Source: Opitutia bacterium (lineage in GTDB: Bacteria; Verrucomicrobiota; Verrucomicrobiia; Opitutales; Seribacteraceae). Taken from it: 12,731 nt of DNA. This document shows, one piece after another, positions 1-6,611 of the stretch (position 1 is its first letter; every line of letters begins with the position of its first letter). The position numbers were made by a program, and so were the translations under genes. Below the pieces are notes generated by a model. That model was not told the origin of the DNA and ran no database searches. It worked only from the letters and a program-made list of their open reading frames with translations. The stretch covers positions 1 through 12,731 of the forward strand of contig JABHOU010000502.1 of the NCBI GenBank assembly GCA_018695085.1, given 5' to 3'.

Positions 1-7
1 AACTACA

Positions 8-670
8 ATGAAGAAACTACTCGCGATAGCCGCGTTTATCCTTCCCATCACAATGACCGAAGCCAAAACCAAGGCCGATATAGATCCCGAAAACACCTTG
101 CTCATCGATTTGGATGACGGACAAGTCGTCATCGAGATGTACCCCGATACCGCGCCCAAACATGTGGCCCGGATAAAAGAACTCGCAAAGGCGGGAAAGT
201 ACGACGGCGTCGCCTTCCATAGGGTGATAGACGGTTTTATGGCTCAGACGGGTGACGTACAATTCGGCAATGTAAAAAAATTCAATGATGGACGCGTAGG
301 AACGGGAGGATCGGACAAACCCGACATCCCCGCAGAATTCAACAAGCGGAAGCATGTTAGGGGCACCTGCTCAATGGCGAGATCAGGTAATCCGAACAGT
401 GCCAACAGCCAATTTTTTATCTGCTTCGGCAACGCTAACTTTCTAGATGGCCAATACACGGTGTGGGGGCAAGTCGCAGAAGGCATGGAATTCGTCGATA
501 AGCTTAAAAGGGGTGCCCCGGGCAGCGGTTCCGTAACAAACCCCGACCATATGAAAAAAGTTAGTCTGCCGCCGGCTTCAAAACCTTCGAAGAAGCCTTC
601 CTCGGACGAGAAAAAATCCTCAAAAAAGACTAAGGGTAAAACGAAGAGAAAGAAAAGGTCGGCTAAGTAA
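8..670 (+). CDS. Exported cyclophilin-type peptidyl-prolyl cis-trans isomerase with basic tail
   Basis: This enzyme catalyses cis-trans isomerisation of prolyl peptide bonds and probably helps fold proteins in the periplasm. Residues 1-19 look like a cleavable signal peptide: two lysines, a hydrophobic stretch, then a TEA site. The cyclophilin domain spans about residues 28-185. It has FHRVIDGFMAQTGD (70-83, with the catalytic-type Arg72 and Gln80), SANSQFFICF (131-140) and the LDGQYTVWGQV region (147-156). The segment after QTGD, with GTGGSDKPDIPAEF, resembles the periplasmic isomerases common in Alphaproteobacteria, as I remember them. Oddly, residues 191-220 form a Lys/Ser-rich polycationic tail absent from the usual catalytic domain. 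It might bind nucleic acid, membrane or cell wall. Only 7 nt precede the start, so promoter and upstream neighbour are not visible. The family call is secure; the location is inferred from the signal peptide. Confidence 0.93.
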   Translation: MKKLLAIAAFILPITMTEAKTKADIDPENTLLIDLDDGQVVIEMYPDTAPKHVARIKELAKAGKYDGVAFHRVIDGFMAQTGDVQFGNVKKFNDGRVGTGGSDKPDIPAEFNKRKHVRGTCSMARSGNPNSANSQFFICFGNANFLDGQYTVWGQVAEGMEFVDKLKRGAPGSGSVTNPDHMKKVSLPPASKPSKKPSSDEKKSSKKTKGKTKRKKRSAK

Positions 671-836
671 ATCGCATTTACTGAATTAATTAGCGATCGG
701 GATTCAATACTCCAAATGTAATCTCACATCATCGAATTTGAATGAATCGAAGGCCCAGTTAGGAAAAAGTCGTCCTTGGGAAGATCTGCTTGACCTCCTA
801 AATCCCGAACGAAACCCTTTAGGAGAATTCCAATTC
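671..836. other. Gap between isomerase and first ABC operon
   Basis: This 166-nt stretch must hold the end of the isomerase transcript and the start of the ABC operon. I found no clear hairpin-plus-T-run terminator and no confident -35/-10 pair. An in-frame ATG at 738 would extend the next protein by 33 residues, but that extension is polar and has no ribosome binding site, so I treat it as non-coding. Confidence 0.4.
821..825 (+). promoter_or_regulatory. Ribosome binding site that decides the start at 837
   Basis: AGGAG lies 11 nt before the ATG at 837. It is one of the few good Shine-Dalgarno matches in the window. It favours this internal ATG over the in-frame ATG at 738, and starting here places the hydrophobic segment directly at the N-terminus. 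Confidence 0.6.
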
Positions 837-2045
837 ATGAATGCTCGGATAACAACAGTTTGCTTAATTTTCTTAGCTGCCGCTGTGATCACGAAAGCTT
901 GTCAGGTGCCCGTATTCCGTTACGCGTTGGAGCGATGGCAACCCGATCATTACCAATTGTTAATTGTTCATGACGGCAACCTATCCCGCGAAGAGCAATC
1001 CAATGTCACTTATTTGGAGGAAAACCTAGTCGGGCCAAACGGTCCGATGGTAAATCTTCGTTTCGAAACCCTCGACCTGACCAAGGAGGACGCACAGTTC
1101 GCACGCTGGAAAAAGCTTCACAGCGACCAAAACGCTTCGGTCTCCATTCACCTTTTTTTCCCATTCGAAGCCTTCGAACAAGACGCTAATCCCATTTGGA
1201 ACGGGAACTTCACAAGGAATAATATCAACCAGATTCTGGACTCGCCGGCTCGGAGAGAGCTGGTAAAACGAATTCTCGCCGGCGATTCAGCGGTCTGGCT
1301 TTTCCTCGAAACCGGAAATCAGGAAGAGGACGACAAACTCTTCAACACACTTGAAAAATACGCCAAGATTGCCGAAAAGGAGATTTCGGTTCCTGAAGGC
1401 GTTATTCAGCAAAGCGCTCTTGACGACCCAAACCTTCTTCTCAGTCCCGGCGACGAAGAAAATATTCTCGAATCCTCCGTCCCCCTCAAGATCGCTTTTT
1501 CAATCTTGCGCCTCTCTCGCAAGGATCCTCAAGAAGTCATATTGAGGTCTATGCTTTTGCACTTGGAGGACGACCTGCTCGATAAAGAAATGGAGGACAA
1601 ACCGATGCTTTTCCCGGCATTTGGCAAAGGTCGCGTCCTTCCCCCACTTATTGGTGCCGGGATAAGCGAGGAAAACGCACTGGCCGACTGCGGGTACCTT
1701 TGCGGCGCATGCTCTTGCCAAGTTAAGAATCAAAATCCTGGCATGGACATACTGGTAAAAGCCGATTGGTGGACTGCCCTTGAAGGAAGTTCCGTAATCG
1801 CAGAGAAGGAACTGCCGCCGCTGACGGGAGTCGAAGATCTCATTGCAGCCAACGAGCCCGCAAAAGATGATGCCGAAGAAAACAGCACCACCCTCGATGC
1901 AAACACATCTTCTTCGGGAGTCCTCAAGCAAAAGACGACACGGGATGAACCTCCTGTATCCAAAGGCCTAATCATTGGCGTGGTATTGATCTCGGGCATC
2001 TTGCTGGTCGGCACTTTTGCCCTAAGTAAAAATCGCGAAAAGTGA
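837..2045 (+). CDS. Cysteine-rich single-pass membrane protein of unknown function
   Basis: I do not know a function for this 402-residue protein. Starting at 837, residues 1-19 form a signal peptide or anchor (MNARITTVCLIFLAAAVITKA). Directly after it comes CQVPVFRYALERW, which I recall from uncharacterised planctomycete and verrucomicrobial proteins. The middle is acidic and soluble. At residues 285-294 a cluster reads CGYLCGACSC (C-x3-C-x2-C-x-C), which could hold a metal or Fe-S centre or form disulfides. A hydrophobic helix at about 377-396 followed by SKNREK suggests a C-terminal anchor with most of the protein periplasmic. The cysteine before QVP is preceded by TKA, a poor lipobox. The stop overlaps the permease GTG by 4 nt (GTGA), so the two are probably translationally coupled. 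It may be a substrate-handling or partner subunit of that ABC system. Confidence 0.8.
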   Translation: MNARITTVCLIFLAAAVITKACQVPVFRYALERWQPDHYQLLIVHDGNLSREEQSNVTYLEENLVGPNGPMVNLRFETLDLTKEDAQFARWKKLHSDQNASVSIHLFFPFEAFEQDANPIWNGNFTRNNINQILDSPARRELVKRILAGDSAVWLFLETGNQEEDDKLFNTLEKYAKIAEKEISVPEGVIQQSALDDPNLLLSPGDEENILESSVPLKIAFSILRLSRKDPQEVILRSMLLHLEDDLLDKEMEDKPMLFPAFGKGRVLPPLIGAGISEENALADCGYLCGACSCQVKNQNPGMDILVKADWWTALEGSSVIAEKELPPLTGVEDLIAANEPAKDDAEENSTTLDANTSSSGVLKQKTTRDEPPVSKGLIIGVVLISGILLVGTFALSKNREK

Positions 2046-3355
2046 ATCTTCGGCGACTTATCGGGCGAGAAATTCTCCACCGAAAGCTAAGCTTCGGAAT
2101 CGCCGTGGCAACGATCGCCACGAGTGTCGCTGGACTTGTAGCAGTGGTCGCTTTACTCGGCGCGCACGACTTGAGAACGTCGGAAATGCTGATGAGGATG
2201 AATAAAGAAACCTCATCCATGGAGGAAAAGTTCACCAAGGAGATGAAAGTTTACGAAGACAGCGTACGTAAAACCATGAAAGGGCTGGGTTTCAACATCT
2301 TCATCTTTCCAGAAGGACAGGAACTTGGAGAAGTTTACACCCAAGGATTTGCCTCCAAGACTATGCCCGAATCTTATACCGCGAAGTTAGCCGAAAGCAA
2401 AATTGTAACCGTCAACCATCTGTTGCCAAGCCTTACCCGTAAATTGAAATGGCCGGAAAAAGAAAGAACCGTTATCCTGATCGGAATTCGCGGTGAGGTT
2501 CCGATCGCTCACCGTGACCCAAAGAAGCCACTCATTGACCCCGTACAGAAAGGACGGATAGTCTTGGGTCATGAACTCCACCGATCGCTCGACCTGCAGG
2601 AAGGGAACTCCACCATGTTTATGGGACGGGAATTCATCATCGAAAAATGCCATCGGGAACGGGGAACCAAGGACGACATCACCATCTGGATGCATCTTGA
2701 CGAATGCCAAGAACTACTTGAAGAAGAAGGTCGTATCAATGCTATCAAGGCATTGGAATGCAATTGCGCCTCGATTGACCGATTGGGAGAAATTCGCCGG
2801 GAAATTGCCGGTATACTTCCAGGAACGAAAGTCATTGAAACCGAAAGCAAGGCATTGGCTCGGGCAGAAGCACGCAACAAGGCTAAAAAACATACTCAGG
2901 GAGCCATCGCATCTAAAAAGGCTGAAGCGATTAAGCTGAAGACTGATCGTGAACAGTTGAGATTTGAGGATGAGCAAAAATATACGGCACTTCTAACTGT
3001 CGTCATTTTTGGCACCATGGCTTGGGTTGCGTTTCTCGCCTTTGCCAATTCGCGTGATCGTCAGGCTGAAATCGGAATTCTTCGAGCTATGGGAGCTTCT
3101 ACAAATTCCATTTTGGCTATTTTGATGGGGCGAGCTTTCCTAGTTGGGTTGTTTGGAACCGGCGTAACAATCCTGGTTGCGTTTCTACTCAGCGATAGCC
3201 TCAAGGACCCTCTTCATGGCTACGAGATAAAGTCTCTACGAGGACATATTCCCTTGGTCTTTTTATTCGTACCTCTCCTCTCCTGCGCGGCATCATGGTT
3301 GCCCGCCCTGCAAGCCGCTAACCGAGATCCAGCAACCATTCTTCGCAATGAGTGA
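2042..3355 (+). CDS. FtsX/MacB-like ABC transporter permease
   Basis: This inner-membrane subunit has the four-helix topology of the type VII (MacB/LolCE/FtsX) ABC family, whose members transmit ATPase motion to the periplasm or extract lipids and lipoproteins. TM1 is about residues 18-40. A large periplasmic region (41-315) includes charged, probably helical stretches at 45-80 and 265-312. TM2 (315-336), TM3 (356-383) and TM4 (403-422) follow. The cytoplasmic motif AEIGILRAMGAS (342-353) and the terminal LPALQAANRDPATILR are typical of the family. The periplasmic part contains Cys203, Cys222, Cys240 and Cys242. The stretch GLGFNIFIFPEGQELGEVYTQG resembles planctomycete permeases I remember. 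The start is GTG, chosen because it overlaps the upstream TGA. The end overlaps the ATPase start by 8 nt. The substrate is unknown. Confidence 0.88.
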   Translation: MNLRRLIGREILHRKLSFGIAVATIATSVAGLVAVVALLGAHDLRTSEMLMRMNKETSSMEEKFTKEMKVYEDSVRKTMKGLGFNIFIFPEGQELGEVYTQGFASKTMPESYTAKLAESKIVTVNHLLPSLTRKLKWPEKERTVILIGIRGEVPIAHRDPKKPLIDPVQKGRIVLGHELHRSLDLQEGNSTMFMGREFIIEKCHRERGTKDDITIWMHLDECQELLEEEGRINAIKALECNCASIDRLGEIRREIAGILPGTKVIETESKALARAEARNKAKKHTQGAIASKKAEAIKLKTDREQLRFEDEQKYTALLTVVIFGTMAWVAFLAFANSRDRQAEIGILRAMGASTNSILAILMGRAFLVGLFGTGVTILVAFLLSDSLKDPLHGYEIKSLRGHIPLVFLFVPLLSCAASWLPALQAANRDPATILRNE

Positions 3356-4028
3356 GGTTACTCTAAGAGCGACAAATGTGCAAAAGACCTTTGCGGGACC
3401 AAAAGGCTCGTCCGTAACGGCAGTGAACGACATGAGCCTAGAGATCGCGTCGGGCGAATTCGTGGCTATGGGCGGATCTAGTGGTTGCGGGAAATCGACC
3501 ATCCTTTTGATTGCGGGAGGGTTGCTGAGACCCGATCAAGGGGAACTGGAAATCATGGGAACTCGGCCCTACGAAGTAGACAGCACAAGGCGGGCAAGCA
3601 TCCGCTCACAGTACATCGGATTCGTCTTTCAACAATTTCATCTCGTCCCCTATCTTGATGCCTTGGACAACGTGCTCGCCCCCACCTTGGCTCGATCCCT
3701 GCCCGATGCTGAAGACAAGGCGATGGCTTTGCTTGAAAAGTTTGGCTTAACCGAGCGCAGGCACCATGTACCGTCCGCCTTAAGCGTGGGCGAACAGCAG
3801 CGAGTCGCTCTCGCCCGAGCGTTGCTTCTCGAACCCAAACTTTTGTTGGCCGACGAACCGACAGGCAATCTCGATCCCGAGAATACCGATTCGATTCTTG
3901 ATCACCTTGTCGCCTTCGCCAAGGAAGGAGGTGCGGTGCTTATGGTCACGCATGACGACCTAGCCGCGAATCGGGCATCTCGCTCCATCAGGATGGAAAA
4001 AGGAAGTATTGTCGAAAGCGTGTCATGA
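3348..4028 (+). CDS. ABC transporter ATP-binding protein (LolD/MacB-like), partner of upstream permease
   Basis: This cytoplasmic ATPase of 226 residues powers the permease encoded just upstream. All catalytic elements are present: Walker A GSSGCGKST (43-51), Q-loop Gln95 in FVFQQ, signature LSVGE (145-149, Glu in place of the more usual Gln), Walker B LLLADE (165-170) with catalytic Glu170, D-loop NLD and switch His202. Length and motifs match the LolD/MacB ATPase group, whose partners are FtsX-like permeases. It overlaps the permease gene by 8 nt and the following MoaD-like gene by 4 nt (ATGA), so all four genes of this operon should be made together. No fused permease domain is present, unlike MacB itself. 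Confidence 0.94.
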   Translation: MSEVTLRATNVQKTFAGPKGSSVTAVNDMSLEIASGEFVAMGGSSGCGKSTILLIAGGLLRPDQGELEIMGTRPYEVDSTRRASIRSQYIGFVFQQFHLVPYLDALDNVLAPTLARSLPDAEDKAMALLEKFGLTERRHHVPSALSVGEQQRVALARALLLEPKLLLADEPTGNLDPENTDSILDHLVAFAKEGGAVLMVTHDDLAANRASRSIRMEKGSIVESVS

Positions 4029-4303
4029 AAATCACACTTCGCTACACTTCGCAACTTGCTACTGCAGCAGGAACCTCCGAGGAAATTCACGAAGTCCCCG
4101 ATGGATTTGGGCTTTTGGAACTACTTGGGAATCTATCTATGGAACATGGCCCAGAGTTTTCGAAATTCGTGGTGAATGACGAAGGCAAACCGGTCACGAC
4201 CTTGGTCGTGGCCGTAAATGGAACCCAAATCGACCTTGGTAAAGAAGTATCGCTGGAAGCCAGCTCGGAAGTAATTTTGATCACCCCGATGTCGGGTGGA
4301 TAA
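4025..4303 (+). CDS. MoaD/ThiS-like beta-grasp sulfur-carrier protein ending in Gly-Gly
   Basis: This 92-residue protein has the pattern of the ubiquitin-like MoaD family. An N-terminal strand (MKITLRYTSQLA) is followed by a helix region, then VVAVNGTQIDL (about 62-72), and the end is VILITPMSGG, matching the usual P-x-SGG terminus. In MoaD, ThiS and relatives an E1-like enzyme adenylates the terminal glycine, which then carries a thiocarboxylate or is conjugated to a target. The start ATG overlaps the ATPase stop (ATGA). No MoaE, MoeB/ThiF, JAMM protease or molybdopterin gene lies in the window. Its placement as the last gene of an ABC operon is therefore unexpected. It could serve molybdopterin synthesis elsewhere in the genome, or act on a protein of this operon. 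The family is fairly sure; the role is open. Confidence 0.82.
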   Translation: MKITLRYTSQLATAAGTSEEIHEVPDGFGLLELLGNLSMEHGPEFSKFVVNDEGKPVTTLVVAVNGTQIDLGKEVSLEASSEVILITPMSGG

Positions 4304-4312
4304 AGGCGTCGA

Positions 4313-5866
4313 CTATAGAGCAGGACCAGTGATCTTATCACAGGTCATGTGATAAAGACCGACGAAAAACTCCTCGTCCCACTTTTCTTCTACGGCCAGA
4401 GTACCTGTCACTCGAATAATTCTGTCCATCATGATTTCAACTCCCTTGGGCGCAGTCACAACAACCCAACCGTTGGCTTCGGGAGCTTTGCCAAAACAGC
4501 AACTCATTTGGTCAGGGAGCAGCAAGAACTCGGTGACCATATTATCTTCGTTGACTACCGTGGGAATCATAAAACCCTCAACGGCTGCAGCTAGCCCATC
4601 CATTTGACGGACAGTAATAGGGACGCGACGAGCGAAGGCCGAAAGGTCGAATTTAATACCATCCTTTTCCCAGTCAACCTCGTAGGCGAACTTAGACATA
4701 CTGGCAAAACTTAGAGGAGCGTATCCGCTTCCCTTGGGCAAGGGGGGGAGATTTGAAACTATGGGATCCTGATAATTAGAAAAGTTGGAGTCTGAGCCAG
4801 GAGGGGGGGGCAAATCCACGATTTCCCTTTCCTCCGAAGAAGTTACCTGAGAAACAATCTTACCACCGACACTTGTCACCTCCCCTTCCACAATCGTGAC
4901 GTTAGCGTCTTTGGTATCGAAAGCATCATGCGAAACCGAGCCCCCATCAACAAAGGCCGACATGTTGCCTTGCCCGAACTGACGAGCGAGTTTCAGGTAT
5001 CGAGGCAAACCTCTTTGAAAAAACCCTTCCATCACATTTTCTACAGGCCAAGCGAGTGTGGCTACATTGCCTTGCTTGTTGTACTTCATGTCCAGCATGA
5101 AGCCGGCAGAACCCTTAAGGTTAAGAAGAACGGCGCTGACGTCGGTAGCGGTCTCCGGGTTATGCCCATCCATAAGCTGAATACCCTTAATTGGAATCCA
5201 TATGACCTTGTCGCTAGGCGTACCCGTAGCCTCAAGTATGCCGACAACGGCATAGAGATCCTTGTGCTTCGCCTCTTCCCTAAAGGTGAGACCGTGATAG
5301 GGATAAAAGTTGTCGCCCACCTTAAGGCCGAGCCGGCGAGCTACAAAGGCACCGACGAGTGCTTCCTTACCATCGTCTTCAAAAAGGCGACCACCAGCTA
5401 ATACATCGAACTTTTTCCCTTCTTGCCACTCGTGCTTTTTAAACATCTCGGACAAGCTTCCGACCAGTCGATAGCCTCTGTAATTGTCCCCGACGGCAAT
5501 TGGATAAGCTTCGCTCACTCCAGGGGTGTCGCGAATAGTTTCGTACTCCTCCCAGGAAAGATTGCCGGGAGAAGACTCCAGATGGAGGAGACTATTGAGA
5601 ACAAGCTGCATTTTCGAACCACGAGCCCCCAGCACGGCATCAAACCCGCATTTCAATGTGCGAAAAGCATTTGCGTTCAGTTCCTTGATCTCAGTTGCGA
5701 CAACCTCCCAACTGTCCAATTCCTTTTTTTCAACCGTTATAGGTTCTCCCCTAATGGGTTCACCTTTTGGTACAGAATCGGAAGAATCTTGAATTCCTCC
5801 CTCGCCACCACAACCCCAAAGAAAACATACTGTGATGATCCCGGTGATATTGAGTGTAGTCTTCAT
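4313..5866 (-). CDS. Chimeric lipoprotein: free-standing MacB-like periplasmic domain fused to DUF3299
   Basis: This 517-residue protein joins parts of two neighbouring genes. The ATG at 5866 is preferred over an in-frame GTG at 5887 because it begins the signal peptide directly. That signal peptide ends in the lipobox LWGC, with Cys19 as the lipidation site. Residues 60-275 align without gaps to residues 44-259 of the permease at 6612-7832 (170 of 216 identical by hand count). The copy starts just after the permease's first membrane helix and stops just before its second, so no membrane helices remain. A linker (about 285-385) contains proline-rich LPPPPGS and LPPLPKG. Residues about 390-517 form a DUF3299-type domain paralogous to the upstream gene product, with CC at 456-457 and HMTC at 506-509. 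It probably sits in the periplasm anchored by lipid. It may bind the same ligand or partner as the permease, or compete with it. The function is unknown. Confidence 0.85.
   Translation of the reverse strand: MKTTLNITGIITVCFLWGCGGEGGIQDSSDSVPKGEPIRGEPITVEKKELDSWEVVATEIKELNANAFRTLKCGFDAVLGARGSKMQLVLNSLLHLESSPGNLSWEEYETIRDTPGVSEAYPIAVGDNYRGYRLVGSLSEMFKKHEWQEGKKFDVLAGGRLFEDDGKEALVGAFVARRLGLKVGDNFYPYHGLTFREEAKHKDLYAVVGILEATGTPSDKVIWIPIKGIQLMDGHNPETATDVSAVLLNLKGSAGFMLDMKYNKQGNVATLAWPVENVMEGFFQRGLPRYLKLARQFGQGNMSAFVDGGSVSHDAFDTKDANVTIVEGEVTSVGGKIVSQVTSSEEREIVDLPPPPGSDSNFSNYQDPIVSNLPPLPKGSGYAPLSFASMSKFAYEVDWEKDGIKFDLSAFARRVPITVRQMDGLAAAVEGFMIPTVVNEDNMVTEFLLLPDQMSCCFGKAPEANGWVVVTAPKGVEIMMDRIIRVTGTLAVEEKWDEEFFVGLYHMTCDKITGPAL
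5042..5689 (-). repeat. Duplicated periplasmic-domain segment, copy in the chimeric lipoprotein
   Basis: These 216 codons correspond one-to-one, without insertion or deletion, to 7056-7703 in the permease gene. About 79% of residues agree. The last 34 residues (DVSAV through LAWPV) are identical, although roughly a dozen third-position bases differ there. That pattern suggests an old duplication kept under selection for protein sequence. Confidence 0.88.
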
Positions 5867-5890
5867 TTTCTTAAATTCCGTTGGCACAAA

Positions 5891-6475
5891 CTATAAAGCA
5901 ACGGGAGTCATGTCTTCGCAAGTCATATGATAAAGACCCTTAAAAAAACCATCAGAAGGGTTCCATCTTTCTTGGACAGTAAATTTGCCGATGACACGCA
6001 AGAGCTTGTCTATTTGTGGCTTCACCCCAACGGGTGGAGTCTTCACGAGAATCCACCCGTTTTGCTCGGGTGTCTTTCCTTCACAACACGCCTTAGTGTC
6101 AGGAAGCAAAAGAAACTCGGTGGTCTTGGAATCATTGTCTCTAAGGATTACGGGTATCATATAGCCTTCCACCGATACCCGCCGGCCATGTAGTGATCTT
6201 GCGGCTGAAGGTATGCGTTGAGCGAAAGCGGCTTGATCGGGGTTCTTACCATCGTTTTCCCAATTAACTTTATACTGGAAACTCGTAAGCACCCCAAAGT
6301 TGACTTTTGGAAAAGATTTTGGAACAGGAGCGGGAATTAAATCTTTCGAGATCGACTTAGAAGCATTCTTTTCCTCAACCATCAATGAGTCCTCTAAACC
6401 ACAAGCACCTATGAAAAAGGGAAGTACGGAGATCGAAAATAATCTCCAACGTAATGCTTTAATATATGTCTTCAC
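5891..6475 (-). CDS. DUF3299-type lipoprotein
   Basis: This 194-residue protein has a basic N-terminus, a hydrophobic stretch and the lipobox IGAC, so Cys25 should be lipidated. A short linker rich in Pro and Ser precedes the domain (about 61-194). The domain resembles DUF3299 in its order: VEGYMIPVI (102-110), TEFLLLPD (119-126), CCEGKTPEQNGW (130-141) and a terminal GLYHMTCEDM. The Cys130/Cys131 pair and His183/Cys186 recur in the chimeric downstream protein, and could bind metal. DUF3299 genes are known, as I recall, beside FtsX-like permeases and ATPases in proteobacterial metal-related operons such as the Vibrio zrg cluster; I could not verify that here. The start is GTG, with an in-frame TAA three codons upstream and no good ribosome binding site. 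It lies 136 nt downstream of the permease gene. Confidence 0.82.
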   Translation of the reverse strand: MKTYIKALRWRLFSISVLPFFIGACGLEDSLMVEEKNASKSISKDLIPAPVPKSFPKVNFGVLTSFQYKVNWENDGKNPDQAAFAQRIPSAARSLHGRRVSVEGYMIPVILRDNDSKTTEFLLLPDTKACCEGKTPEQNGWILVKTPPVGVKPQIDKLLRVIGKFTVQERWNPSDGFFKGLYHMTCEDMTPVAL

Positions 6476-6611
6476 GGAAAATTATAGAGATGCGCAAAGT
6501 GGTAAAGTTAATCGGACTTCAGGCTTTATTGCAAGCATCGGGCAGTGCAAAACACCAACCACTTGGCCACATGGTTTTCTTTATAAAAAGCTTTCGCGAG
6601 CAGAACTTTTG
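6476..6611. other. Unexplained 136-nt gap inside the second ABC operon
   Basis: Other junctions in this operon are 4 and 24 nt, so this gap stands out. It might hold an internal promoter or leader for the lipoprotein genes, or the remains of a lost gene. On the - strand the only reading frame is a 17-codon ATG frame with no support. I see no strong terminator or promoter. Confidence 0.4.

Noticed and set aside
738..836. Upstream ATG giving a 33-residue longer membrane protein
   Set aside because: The extension is polar, lacks a ribosome binding site and would bury the signal segment; AGGAG supports the start at 837.
4335..4355. Inverted repeat TTATCAC/GTGATAA with a 7-nt loop, possible shared terminator of the convergent operons
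   Set aside because: It is A+T-rich, has no T-run and lies wholly inside the chimeric gene, where it encodes the conserved HMTCDKIT end.
4313..5887. Chimeric gene as an assembly error or pseudogene
   Set aside because: The two domain copies differ by about a fifth of residues and by many silent bases, the frame is open throughout, and signal peptide and lipobox are intact.
4928..5896. Two 157-residue open frames on the + strand opposite the chimeric gene
   Set aside because: They are antisense to a well-supported gene and show no recognisable protein features.
6557..6570. GTGGCCAAGTGGTT on the - strand resembles the D-arm of a tRNA-Ser/Leu
   Set aside because: No matching T-arm, anticodon arm or acceptor stem follows within tRNA distance.
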